The notes beneath the pieces are model-generated. The model saw nothing but the letters and a program-made list of their open reading frames with translations, had not been told where the DNA came from and made no database searches. A program made the translations under genes and the position numbers. A stretch of 64,000 nt of DNA from Sipunculus nudus (Eukaryota; Annelida; Sipuncula; Golfingiida; Sipunculidae): assembly GCA_026874595.1 (NCBI GenBank), contig CM049310.1, positions 19,010,058 through 19,074,057 of the forward strand, given 5' to 3'. Positions 24,545 to 37,930 of this stretch are shown in pieces (the first letter of the stretch is position 1; every line of letters begins with the position of its first letter).

Positions 24545-26862
24545 GGGAATTAAATACACATAGTAATATTTATCTGTGCTGAAAAAAATCATAATGACCA
24601 TAACGATTTGTTTATACATTATATATGATCACAATGTTAGTGTCGGTACAATTGACCTTTGAACTCTGTAGGATTGTGTACAAATTCAAAATGCTGTACA
24701 TGAAAACATGTATATGACTCAATGGTGTGGGAATATTGAGCTGATTTTGGGTCTTATGTAAGAAACTTGTAATGCTTATTATAAGTATAGACCTTAATCT
24801 TATAATATTTGATCCAAAATTTTCTCCTGGAATTAAATCTTATATGTATAAGGCAACTAGTGTTGTGATGTTTCAAATTCTCTGGTCAATGGTCTCTGGT
24901 TTATTAGTGTCTGCCAGAAATCCAGATGACCAGGAAGATGAAGTTCAAAGGAGATGCAGATGATAATGAGAGTATCTCATGATCCCTTATAGCTGTAACT
25001 GAAACCCTCTTACTGCTGTCTCATGATAATTCATTCTTTCCCATGAAAGCAGCAGTAAAATAATGGGTTCTATAGTAATATTGTACACACTGTCAGCTTC
25101 CTCTTGTACTATGATATGGAGGCTGTGTTTGAAGTGGTAGATTAAAGTCTCCAGCCCTGGAGGCCAGGCTTGGTGCTGTTATTGGATTGCTGGTAGGACC
25201 TTGTACATATCAGAGACCACTGTGGCTTTGATATTATAAATCAACATGAGAAGTGCTGTTACTGTGGCTGGTCAATAGTGTGGGCTGTTGACTGTCTCCA
25301 TGCTTCAGCAGATCAAAGCGGGCTGCCAATGGCTTGAATACCTGTGCTAGGCATGGACTGAACCCAGAAGCCCTCACACTGAGCCAGCCTGGCCAGCAGA
25401 TGATATCTTTGGGGGTGTTTGTGAAATAAACATGAGTCTTGACCACATACTGACCTGGGGAAACTAATAACACTTTCACCAGATTCCATAAGTCACCCAG
25501 CCCTCAGGGTCCAAGATCAAGATGTTATTACTGGTGACTAATAATGAAGTCATTATAATCACAGTCATGATTGTTTGATAGAGCTACATCAACATAGTTA
25601 ACACTGTTGATCACATGGTAATTATATTGAGAGTGGCAGCGGGGATGTGCAATATTCATTTGTTCTTTCATTGCGAAATCTTATCAGCATTGTAATAGAC
25701 AACAGTTAACCAGGGTATTAGGTGTTAATATCTGTGTGTGCAGCAATCATGCCCTTGAAAGTAAATTTATACAAAAACAAAATGATTTCATCATAACTGC
25801 ATTAAATAAAGAGCTTGCACCATTTTCTCATAGCCTTAACTGTATTTTTCCCAGAGCAATGTAAACAGCAAATTCTCATGAAGATCTACAAGGGTTGTAA
25901 TCACTTTCCATTCATCTCTGACATTGGAATGCTTCAATCTCAGAATTTTCATTATAGTAGTAATTACTGCGTGACTAACTAAATAAAATTAATAATACTA
26001 TTGCTTCCATGGTGTAGTAGTATGCTGTATAGTATGCTTGTTTTGTAACATGTGGTGTGTTTGTCCACAAAATGCAACTGACCCTAAAGATTAGTTGTTA
26101 AAAAAAATTGTATCCCTTCATCATGTAAACTTTGTTTGGTAGTCTTATTTTTATAAGTTTATTTTTATAACGTAAATACAGTAAATTATAAATGTGCCTG
26201 AGAAACAAATGGGTTTGAGATCAGATTCATGAAACTTTCAATCCCTAGAGCAGCAGAAGCAGCACTTGTCCTGAATCAAACAAAATGTGGTGACTAGTTA
26301 AAAAGTTGAACGGAACAAAGAAAAAAAAACACTTTAAATAACAGCAACTTCTGTTCATTGTAATTGCCACCAGTGTTTTTCATTTTGAAACTAAAAAATT
26401 TAAGCCATTGTTTCATATCTTGGAGAGCTCAGCTGTACTTGGTGTCATGCAGCTCGTCCTTACAGAGCTAGAAAAATGAACAACAGAGGCATTCATAAAT
26501 GATTAAGTATGCTTTTGACACCAGCAGTCATTTGATCACACCTGCAAAAGTTACTGCACTAGTTCTTGTCAGATTGAATTGCGGTTCATGCAATTATGAA
26601 AGGGCAAGCAGATGTAGATATATTTTACAGGTTACAGCCTGTGACCATCGGGTGGCTCTCATGTTTGAAGAAGGTTTTACCAGGGTAAATTGACATCTTT
26701 GGTAGCTATAAATTTTCAGTATTAATGACGTCGGGAATTAAAATTTTTTTTACATTGCAATCATTCCTGTGCTAAATCTTGATCAGTGCCTGAACTTTCA
26801 GATTTATCTGTCATTTTTCTTACTGGTGCATTTTCAGACTGTTTCATTTCATATAATTGCCC
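24545..26862. other. Intronic sequence without a recognisable gene
   Basis: AT-rich intron with short unsupported open frames. No RNA gene or further repeat boundary recognised. Confidence 0.4.
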
Positions 26863-26865
26863 TTT

Positions 26866-29501
26866 TTTAGCTCAGCTGACTATAAGTCATCTGAGCTATA
26901 GTCGTGGTCCATTGTCCGTCGTCCGTCCGTCTGTCCGTCCGTCCGTCCGTCCGTCCGTCCGTCCGTCCGTCCGTAGATGTGGCACGTTTTGAAACCGTAA
27001 GACCTAGGAATCCAAAATTCAGCATAATGTTAGATGTCCCCAAGATCTCCTACCAAGCCGAAAACTGGGTCTTTGCGACTTCATTCCTTAAAGAAATTAA
27101 GGAAAAACCTCAATTTTTTATTAAAAACCTATTTTCACACTTTAGGACTGCCTAATATCAAAACCAATCATCTGTTTTTCCTCATATTTCCTATAAATAA
27201 TCCTCTATATAATTCCTATGTGCATGCCAGAAATTAGGTCTGTATTATTTAATTTAAAAAAGTTATGGGCCCAAACATAATGCATTTTGTAAATAATCAG
27301 GAAAGAAATTTTATCACTTAACACAAAACTTGTTAAAGCTAAGCACTTTTTTTCCAGTAATATTATTTTTATTAATCAAAATTAAATTGTATACCCAAAA
27401 TTAGATCAAAATCTTTTAAATTTTTAAAAATATTAGCAAAAATAAAAAATTGGTACCTTAAATTTTGCCCAACTTTAACCATGGCACGTTTTTTTGCTGT
27501 AACTGCTGTGGATTTAATTTTCACAGCATGTTTTTGTTAGCATTTCAACTGTTAACACCAAAAATTTGAAACCAGTTGATCAAAAACTGTAGATTTTATT
27601 CAAGTTTTCAAGCACCATGTCACATATTGCTAGTGTTATGCAGTTTGCTAGAGCTCAGCTCCCGAGCTTCAGCTCTAAGTTCCTTAAATTTGGCATACAG
27701 TTAGATTTCTCCAAAATCCCCTACCATGCCAAGAATTTGGTCACTAGGACTTAATTCCTTCAAGATATCGATGAAAAACTTCATTTTTCCATTAAAAACC
27801 CAATGTTACACTTTAAGACTGCCTAATATCAAAACCACTGATCTGACTTTGATCATATATAATATACATATTTTTCTATACATTCACTATGCACATGCAA
27901 GAAATGATGTCAGTATTGTGTATTTTTTTTAAGTTATGGGCCCAAACATAATGCACTTTGTAAAAAATCAAGAAATATATTTACTCCCTTAACCAGGGGG
28001 AATTGCTGAAGCTAGAGATCTTTTTTGTCAGGGATGTAACATTATTTAATCAAGATTCAATTGAATACCCAAAATTAGTTCTGAATTTTTCAAATTTTAT
28101 AAGTTATTAGTATAAATATAAAATTAGTACCTTAAATTTTGCCCAACTGTGACCATGGCACGTTTGTTTCCCGTGAGCACTGTTGATATAATTTTCATAT
28201 CATGCACACATAAGGATTTCAGCTTTTTAGTTTAGAAAGCTAAAAGAAATTTGCCAAATATTGTAGCTTTTATTAATGTTTTTTATGGGACCCTGTCAGA
28301 CTTTGGCTCTCTCCAGCCCCTCTTGAGTCACCTGTATGTTGACCTTGTTGACCTTTCATCAAATTATGCACGCTTGAGGGGAGAATCCAGGCAGCTTATG
28401 GCCAGCCACAGTTGATCCAGGTGTTCAACCCAGCTCATCTAGTAGTTTTAACCAACAACATAACAATAAACGATAAATTAATAAATTTTTATTGGTTTTA
28501 AATAACAAATTAAAGAAAAATAGAAAAGGAATTTGTTAGTTTATAATAACAGGAAATTAACTTGCAGTTACTGATGATATAAGAATCTTGTATTGATGGG
28601 TAGAATGTCACATATTCCAAATAACACCATGCAGTCACCTATGGCATTTGTCAGTTCATTTTTATTGATAAAGAAGTAAATCATATTATTCATTACTAAT
28701 CATTAAGGATTATATAAAGGAAATTAATGATAGACAAAGATGCAGTTGATAATATTAATCTAGATTCCTACTGTGTCTAGTGTGTACATTGATGTGAAAT
28801 TAGTCCAAAATGAATTTTTTACAGTTATTTTTTAATATAAATAAAAGCCATAAAACCAGGTACTTATGATCATTATTTAAATGTGTGAATTTTGTATATT
28901 CTGGATTCTCAACATCATTGTTTGGTGAAAACTGAATAAATACCAGACATGGTGCGAATACTTTGTAATTGTATTTAAATACGAATATGATTATGTATTC
29001 CATTATAAAATTTCTTGCATAAAGAATGGGAATTCAGGTAAAAATGAAAGTATATGAATACTCGTGCAAATACTTTCAAAATGTATTCATGAATGCATTC
29101 ATGAATATATTCTTTAATATTATTTTAATAATCATATCAGTTATATTTCATTTTAAAAAATCATATGATTCTCTTATTATTTTTAATAAAAATTATATTT
29201 GGGACAATATTTGTAATTTTTTTAATAAATAGTTAAACTCTTATATTATATGTTCTGCTTATAAGTTATATGGCCAAGTCAAAATCTGTGTGACAGTAGT
29301 ACTCCATTTGTTAATAAAATAAATGAAATCAATCCTCTTCCCTGTCTCTAAAGGTACTATCAAAATCATACATAAGCTAAACAACAACTCATAATACAGC
29401 TTATATTTATTACCACACAAAACCAGCATGTGCCTCATTTCTAAATAATATTTTTTTATCATATATAACAGCTGAGCGTCGTGACCCATAGGTCCCTTGT
29501 T
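26866..29501 (+). mobile_element. Helitron-like non-autonomous element, family B copy 1 (2.6 kb)
   Basis: Begins TTTAGCTCAGCTGA with a 31-nt near-perfect palindrome at 26868-26898 (one mismatched pair, ATA loop), followed by a (GTCC)n microsatellite. It ends with a hairpin region GACCCATAGGTC (29483-29494) and CCTTGTT. The body contains an old internal duplication of about 670 bp: the TTTTGCCCAACT..CCATGGCACGTTT block near 27465 recurs near 28139. A second, collinear copy at 58249-61714 fixes both borders. No protein-coding gene is seen inside; open frames reflect AT-rich repeat sequence. Palindrome, microsatellite and 3' hairpin fit the Helentron-associated (HINE) type. The family resembles repeats I know from bivalve genomes beginning TTTTAGCTCACCTGAG. 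Confidence 0.75.
26914..26974 (+). repeat. (GTCC)n microsatellite
   Basis: About 15 tandem GTCC tetranucleotides with a few interruptions, sitting just after the 5' palindrome of element B. The copy at 58297-58345 has a shorter and more interrupted run at the same place, so the array length varies between copies. Confidence 0.9.
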
Positions 29502-32500
29502 TATAAATGGAAGCATGGGTAATGTATTCTGTTCAGCCATCTTCCCCCTCCCTTTTTGAGCCATATATAAACACAAGACAGACAATGATCAATGATTGTT
29601 TAAGTAGGTTTGTCAGAAAGTGTACTAAATATTGTGTTTTACACCAGAGCAGTTGGTGACAGGAAGTCTAGCCACAGTACTGTAAGGTCTGTCGGACTCC
29701 TTAAGCTGTTCTGTTGCTGTCTATACCAGTTGCTAATGAATTCTCACACCTTCTGGCAGCACGCCTCTCTTTGTGGGTGTCCTGTGTCCAGGTCCAGTTA
29801 GGTTGTGTCAACTACATACTGAAGACTAAGGGTTCCTGTGTACAAGAAGGAGGTCAACAGGACTAAGCTTCTCATGTGACAATGGATACCTACCTATTAG
29901 ACTATACAATACTTGTACCATATCTAGGCCACCTGGTCACCTGGCTTCTTCATCTGCTGGTGACTTTAGATGATGACCTATGTCTGGACATGGCCATGGG
30001 GATCACAAGAAGTTCTCTGAGGACATCACAAAGGAATCCTGGACACAGTGCCATGTGTTCAAGCTGTATCTCTAATGGATATGTGAGACATTATTGGAGT
30101 GACTGCTTTTAAATTATAAACCCCATGGCACCTTTAAAGTATGATTTCTGTGTTCCCAGTTAAATTGTATCATTTATCACTATTGAAGCACAGGAATAGA
30201 TCATGAATATTGATGAAAGGATATTCACTGGTTTAGATTATTTTTGACCTTTTCTGTGCCATCGCATGAGACATGTTAAAAATCATGATAAAAAGTCCTG
30301 TAATCTTTCACTTTCATCTCATCTGTTTACAATGGCAGCTTTTCAGAGATTTTAAATATGTTCTGGACCACCAAGTGTTAACATATTTTCAGCCATGGAG
30401 ACCATAATTAATAATGTTTGTCATCATTGTTTTAATTTCCTGTGGTTATAATTTGTTTGTGGGATTGCTCATTAGATTCTCATTAACAGTTTTATTGCTG
30501 ATGATTGAGTTAAAATTGGTTCACTGTCTGTTTATCTTTTGGGGAAAACAGTAACTCTCCAACAGAACTGCTGCTCCTGGTTATCTGACTATGATTCGAT
30601 GGGATTTAATTTGATAAACCCTACTGTCCATGGATTGTCCTAAATGTAAGGCAGCATGGCAGGGTAAATTGGTCAGTTGCTCGCAGTAGGCACAATGCTT
30701 AAAGATGACTGACAGGGTAGTCAAGATGTAATATCAGAGAATTCATATTCTATCAAACACATGACCACAACCAGAAGATATCTGCTTGATTTGCTGCCAA
30801 TGTACTGATTAAGCTCTGGTCTACAGCCCTGCCACAGCTCAACTGCTGGTGCCATGCAGCACCATGTTCCTCTGCTGGCCCCTAGGCCCCTGGAGGCAGT
30901 GGTTACCCAAGGAATGAACTTGTGTGGCTGGGAAGCCTTCTCCAGCAGCAGGATTCTGAGCTGTCTGTCACTCTCAGCTCCCAGCCTTCCCAGGCCTCAG
31001 CTCATTCCAGTTTTGTGGTGAGCTCAGTCTCAAGTCAACTTCTGGCCATTTGACTACCTGTACCTAAAAGAAGCAGGCCTGCCTTGCTCCAGAATAGTTC
31101 TTTTATGTTGGCCTTGTCTTTGTAAACTATGATTTAGTTTAACTGCTCTCCTTTGAACTGCCAAATGTTTAGTTGATTTGAGGGAAAGGTCCTACGTCTG
31201 GCAAAGCCAGTGTTTATTTCTTTCCCAGATTGTGTGCTTAGTTGTCAGATAAAAAGATAATTTGTGTGAGTAGAATAAAACCTGACTTGCATCCGCACCA
31301 CAGATCCATATTACCGCAGAATACATATTTGTTGAGGGACATTCCTTTTTTTCTGTGATGACGCTGTTATGTAACAAATATATTTGACTTGGGTGGCCAG
31401 AGATATGATTATAGTGAATTAATAATGATTTACCATCCATCACTGTGGAAGTCCTGTCATGTTTCTTGGGAAATTCACATTATAAGTATTTAGTTTCCTG
31501 GCTGTTATGATACATGTTGGAAGTGAAGTGACAAAATGATGGACTAGTTAAAAAAAATACCAAGAGAAATTCATGGAACATCATACATCTGATGGTTAAA
31601 AATGCTTTGTGACATATTCTAAAGATTTTGAACTGTTCATATGTCTGGATAACCAATCACAAGACAAAATGGGAGAGAACATGACAATGACTTAGAGGAA
31701 TAAAAGTAAAGTAGTGAAAATATGACCCAGGAAAAAGTGAAATTTGGGTAAAAATCTAAAACTGTTCATTACCAGGATAATACACATATAATATCATCAC
31801 TGAACTAAAATGCCACCAAAAAATGGTGGCTTTTATAGAAAAATGAAGACATTCTGGACGTAGTGTTAAAATATGGAAACACCATATCATAATTACATGA
31901 TAGGCTTTGGTATAAACAGCTGAATGGTTGAAGTATTATTGATTTAAAGATAAAGCATTGCTGATTAATGTTATTGACTTCAATAGTGAAATCTCTGCTT
32001 CTATTTGATCCCTTCAGCCTGGCCAGGTGTGTGAACACCACATCCTGTGCCATTTTGACTTGGTTATTTATGATTAGATAACGTCACTGAAAAATCAAGA
32101 TACTGCAATAACATTGCTATTTTATGAACTGTTAATATTGGTGTACATGGCAATATCCTGAGTGTTGCTTTAATGTCCCACTGATGATGAAATATTAATA
32201 TTTATTGTTGCTAAGGAGGTTGAAGGCACCTGTTCTAGGCATTGCAAGGCCTAGCTTGCTAGTTCCCCATCCATCATGGCAGAGGCTTTCACTACTGGAC
32301 CTTAGTGACACACCCAAAGATAGATTACCATTGATCCACCATTGATGCTTAAGTCATCAATTTGTGGGTCATGACCTCTTGCTTGGAGAGAGGCCAAACT
32401 GAACAACCTTCATTTCATTTTCACTCACCAACCTTTTTGGGAAATGATGAAGGAGGAGTGAGTAAATCTAGGAGCACATTAATGGCACTTTTTCTAATAC

Positions 32501-35500
32501 ATAAGAACAAGAGAATGGACTGTACCCATGCTTTGATAACAATTACTGATCGTCATGGTTCTGTAACTGATCATTCAGAGCTGCTGTCTTGAAGCCAGCC
32601 ATTTTGGAACCTCTTCTTGTATTCTTGTTTCATGGAAGCATTCCAACACTCATGTAACAATACCAATGTAAAGGTATCTGTCTGCCAGCTCTTCCAGTTC
32701 AGATTTCCTCCCTGTCAACCTAATGGTGAACTTAATCCTCTCTGCATTGTTAAATTAAAGGGAATTTTTTAGCCATTATTGCTATCTCACATGAGCCATC
32801 TTGGAATGTGTTTCAAACACATAATAAATATACAGCAAAGGACTGTGTAATCTGAAGGCTTTTGGGAAAGTGGTTGTAATTCTAATTTATTATCTTGGTC
32901 AGCTGCAGGAGATCGTCTTAAATGATATAACATCATTATTTGCACTAATTTTAACTCCTAATGGAAAATATGATGGTTGGTAGGTAGCTAATGAACACTG
33001 ATTGCTATTATCCCTGGTCATACAAATGTAATTTAAACTAGTATCATTTGAATTATCACTGCTGCCACTTTTATGTATGAAAATGCACACAGTCTTGATG
33101 TTAAACCATGGATTTATGTATCTTTCCTTAGTATATTTTATCTCCAGACCAGAATTTTGGAACATCAATCCCAACTTTAACATTTTTTTCTAATAAAACT
33201 GAAAAGTTTATCTATTGCTACTTTAAATCTACATCTGCCCATTACCTCTTTCTTTGATTACAATATACCCTTTGGTAATGGAATGTCCATTGAAATGATA
33301 TTGGCAAAAATCAGTATTTGTTAAGTGCTTTAAATGATAGTGATGATAATAAAAAAAAGTGTAATGCCAGAATCCTTACATTATTTTGGTAAAGACTATG
33401 TAATATTCCATTTGACCTGTTTGACATGCAGCACTTGTAGTGAAAACCACTTTAAAACATCTGCATGACAAAAACATAAAGGAAAGAAAGATAAAAAAAG
33501 CACAAGCCAGTGCCAGCTACCAGGAAGCATTTTAAATAGAGCAGCTTTTTTATATGACATTAGTATGAATAATGAAACCTGACTCTTGTCAGCAAGTTTC
33601 AGGACATATTTTAATATACTTTTTGTTTCATGCAAGCCTCAGCAGAATGGCCGAATACTTAATCTGAATTACAATTGCCATCATGAGAATGGTTTATCTT
33701 GGGGCCTTGTGGTTGCAATTCATTGCACATATTCACATAAAATCACAGACCTTGCAGAAAAAAAGTTATAAAATAGATTAAATACCAAGATGGAAGGTTC
33801 TATGGTTCTATTGGCTCAAAATAAAACATTACTGAGATCACAAAAGTTGTAGCTGATTGAACAATCAAATTTTTCACCCGGTTGATTTTGCCCATAGATG
33901 CACGGTCATTAAACTTTACCTTAAACCAATAGTTATTTGCATGTGTAAAATTTGCCTTGCTGTGCTTTTTACAAGTTTTATTTTCAGTTGCGGGATATTA
34001 TCTGGCCAATTTGGCTCTTTTGAGATAGCAGTTAATTACTTTTGGTTTGAGGCATTTCCTCCACCGATGACTGTCATTGTAATTAAATCTAGTCCCATTA
34101 ATCATGATGGTTACGTAACACCTGCCCGGACTAATGGAAGCTTGTCATTGATATTACCAGAATAATTACCATATGGCTTTGTCTGTGATACCCCTCCATG
34201 TTGTCCAGTCTTCACTAATTGCACATTTGGGCCATAACTCACAAGCCTCTTGCATCTGGAATCACAGAAATTAGGGAGCGTCTTCCCCAGGAGTATTACG
34301 TATAGGAATAATCAGTTGGCCAACGTGATTAAAATTAATACTGAGAAGATGCGTGCATATTTTTATAGTTTACCCACTCAAAAGGAATGGTCATTTTGAT
34401 GAATATACAAGCATTGTTAACAATAATAAGGGTTTGAAATTTGCTAGTGATAAACTGTTACTACACCAGTGAAGAAACATTAAATTTGTTTAAAATATAC
34501 AGTATGTGAAAGGTTAAAAAACAGAAATATGTTTAATCTTTGCAGACGGTGCTGTTATAAGACTTTTATTTCCAGAATAACATATCATTTCAACTCTGTA
34601 GGTGCTGCTTTCCCAGACTTTTGTATTTATCTAAATTATTTGTATGATTATTTCACAGATAAATATACAATTATATTTTCTGCAACAAGTGCTTTATATT
34701 CTGAATTTATGAATGCATGAAGTTTCTTAAACTCGAACACAAAAAAAAAACAAATGTAGATTCTGAATTTTTCAAATAATTTGGTCTTTGAATTATTAAT
34801 ATACAATCTGTTCATATCACGGGAATTTTTGGTCAAAAGATGTTCCAATCCAAGTTAGGTTATTTATCTAAGGTGGGCATGCCCTGAGCTACATTAATAT
34901 AAACCCTACTAGAGAAACTTCAAAGGGCACAGTATGAATACAGCAAAAGTATGGTAATTACATAATTCCCTTTTGAGTTGCTGTAAATTACAGCACCAAG
35001 TCATGACTGTTTTTGATATTATAATATATCTGAGCCAGCAGCTGGTGGGAACCCTAAAATAAAGGTTCACCATCTGTATTATATACCTTGTTACATACTA
35101 CCTTGCAGGAAATGTCATGCTTTTAGTATTAAAAATTTGTTATTTTATGCAATGCAACTTCTGTCAGTTCATTGGAATGGGCTTTTAAGTTCACAGTTTT
35201 GTGTGATGATACACACTCAATAGCACGCACTAACTATGCCGGGTAGTATTTTATCATCTCTTTCACAGGAGTTTTACATGGTATTTATTGATCAGTGCGT
35301 GTTTGCCAGATTGAACACTGACAACATTTTCTGGTAATAAGATTGAACACAGGACCTTTTAGGTGGTCTTATTGGATCAGGGATCCCCAGGATTCTGGTT
35401 TATATGGTTAGTGCTGATAGTCAAGACAGGTAGGACGAAATTCATCCTGAGACTGACTGCAAGGAGGTTTGTGGTAAATGATTTATTCTACTTTCAGTGA

Positions 35501-35644
35501 CCTGGATCGCCCTCTTCACTACATTAGACATATCCTATAAATGTCATACCATTAGCTAAGTTCTACTACTTATGATCATTTGTATGTCCAGGGATAACTT
35601 TCCTTGTAGGCAACTGCTGAATATGGAGACTTGTTGAAATCCCT
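29502..35644. other. Intronic sequence without a recognisable gene
   Basis: No gene supported. A perfect 7-bp hairpin GCCACCA-AAAAA-TGGTGGC at 31812-31830 is followed by TTTT. A comparatively GC-rich patch lies around 30820-31040. The segment 33850-34330 is listed separately as a possible conserved regulatory block. Confidence 0.4.
33850..34330. promoter_or_regulatory. Possible intronic enhancer block
   Basis: This stretch contains an octamer-like TTATTTGCATGT near 33931 and several ATTA/TAAT homeodomain-type cores, for example GTTAATTACTTTTGG near 34031 and CCATTAATCATGATGG near 34096, and it lacks the low-complexity runs common around it. Such density can mark conserved non-coding enhancers in large first introns. 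Nothing here proves conservation; chance clustering in AT-rich DNA is a real alternative. Confidence 0.2.
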
Positions 35645-37930
35645 TGTCAACTAAAAAGTAGACTATATTCTGTCTATATGGACAGCACTCTATTACAGGC
35701 AAAGCATAGGTCCCATCAGGTGACTCTGTATCCTGTCTATGTGGACAGCCTTCTGTTACAGGCAAAGCATAGGTCCCATCAGGTGACTCTGTATCCTGTC
35801 TATGTGGACAGCTCACTGTTACAGACAAAAGCATAGGTCCCATCAGGTGACTCTGTATCCTGTCTATATGGACAGCCTTCTGTTACAGGCAAAGCATAGG
35901 TCCCATCAGGTGACTCTGTATCCTGTCTATGTGGACAGCCTTCTGTTACAGGCAAAGCATAGGTCCCATCAGGTGACTCTGTATCCTGTCTATGTGGACA
36001 GCCTTCTGTTACAGGCAAAGCATAGGTCCCATCAGGTGACTCTGTATCCTGTCTATGTGGACAGCCTTCTGTTACAGGCAAAGCATAGGTCCCATCAGGT
36101 GACTCTGTATCCTGTCTATGTGGACAGCTCACTGTTACAGACAAAGCATAGGTCCCATCAGGTGACTCTGTATCCTGTCTATGTGGACAGCTCACTGTTA
36201 CAGGCAAAGCATAGGTCCCATCAGGTGACTCTGTATCCTGTCTATGTGGACAGCCTTCTGTTACAGGCAAAGCATAGGTCCCATCAGGTGACTCTGTATC
36301 CTGTCTATGTGGACAGCCTTCTGTTACAGGCAAAGCATAGGTCCCATCAGGTGACTCTGTATCCTGTCTATGTGGACAGCTCACTGTTACAGACAAAGCA
36401 TAGGTCCCATCAGGTGACTCTGTATCCTGTCTATGTGGACAGCTCACTGTTACAGGCAAAGCATAGGTCCCATCAGGTGACTCTGTATCCTGTCTATGTG
36501 GACAGCTCACTGTTACAGACAAAGCATAGGTCCCATCAGGTGACTCTGTATCCTGTCTATGTGGACAGCTCACTGTTACAGACAAAAGCATAGGTCCCAT
36601 CAGGTGACTCTGTATCCTGTCTATGTGGACAGCTCACTGTTACAGACAAAGCATAGGTCCCATCAGGTGACTCTGTATCCTGTCTATGTGGACAGCTCAC
36701 TGTTACAGGCAAAGCATAGGTCCCATCAGGTGACTCTGTATCCTGTCTATGTGGACAGCTCACTGTTACAGGCAAAAGCACAGGTCCCATCAGGTGACTC
36801 TGTATCCTGTCTATGTGGACAGCTCACTGTTACAGACAAAAGCATAGGTCCCATCAGGTGACTCTGTATCCTGTCTATGTGGACAGCTCACTGTTACAGG
36901 CAAAAGCACAGGTCCCATCAGGTGACTCTGTATCCTGTCTATGTGGACAGCTCACTGTTACAGACAAAAGCACAGGTCCCATCAGGTGACTCTGTATCCT
37001 GTCTATGTGGACAGCTCACTGTTACAGGCAAAAGCACAGGTCCCATCAGGTGACTCTGTATCCTGTCTATGTGGACAGCTCACTGTTACAGACAAAAGCA
37101 TAGGTCCCATCAGGTGACTCTGTATCCTGTCTATGTGGACAGCTCACTGTTACAGGCAAAAGCACAGGTCCCATCAGGTGACTCTGTATCCTGTCTATGT
37201 GGACAGCTCACTGTTACAGACAAAAGCATAGGTCCCATCAGGTGACTCTGTATCCTGTCTATGTGGACAGCTCACTGTTACAGACAAAAGCATAGGTCCC
37301 ATCAGGTGACTCTGTATCCTGTCTATGTGGACAGCTCACTGTTACAGACAAAAGCATAGGTCCCACCAGGTGACTTCGTATTTGTCTAAATGGACAGCAC
37401 TCTATTACAGGCAAAGCATAGGTCCCATCAGGTGACTCTGTATCCTGTCTATGTGGACAGCTCACTGTTACAGACAAAAGCATAGGTCCCATCAGGTGAC
37501 TCTGTATCCTGTCTATGTGGACAGCTCACTGTTACAGACAAAAGCATAGGTCCCATCAGGTGACTCTGTATCCTGTCTATGTGGACAGCTCACTGTTACA
37601 GACAAAAGCACAGGTCCCACCAGGTGACTTCGTATTTGTCTAAATGGACAGCACTCTATTACAGGCAAAAAACAGGTTCCATCAGGTGACTTAGTTATCC
37701 TGTCTATGTGGACAGCTCACTGTTACAGGCAAAAGCACAGTTCCCACTAGGTGACTCTGTATCCTGTAGACATGGATAGCTCTCTGTTATAGGCAAAGCT
37801 TAGGTCCCACCAAGTGACTCTGTATCTTGTTTATTTGGACACCTCTGAGTCTATTCCAGGCAAAAAAAAAGAAGACATGCTCCACAACATGACACTGTGT
37901 CACATCTAAATAGACAAAACACCATTACAG
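35645..37930 (+). repeat. 63/64-bp minisatellite, about 34 clear units
   Basis: Units of the form GCATAGGTCCCATCAGGTGA..CTCTGTATCCTGTCTATGTG..GACAGCTCACTGTTACAGRC..AAA repeat from about 35708 to 37802, with a degraded unit before and one or two after. Spacing is mostly 63 bp up to about 36718 and 64 bp (an extra A before GCA) from 36782 on. Two unit types alternate in parts: CCTTCTGTTACAGGC and CTCACTGTTACAGAC. Each unit holds the small inverted repeat CTGTC-TATGTG-GACAG. Because 63 is divisible by 3, long open frames appear on both strands (up to 266 aa), broken wherever 64-bp units occur. I regard them as non-coding. Confidence 0.97.

Noticed and set aside
35556-37492. Repeat-rich proteins on both strands
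   Set aside because: Produced by a 63-bp minisatellite unit that is a multiple of three; frames break where 64-bp units occur.
35645-37930. CRISPR-like array of regular repeats
   Set aside because: There are no unique spacers; the whole 63/64-bp unit is repeated, and the genome is animal.
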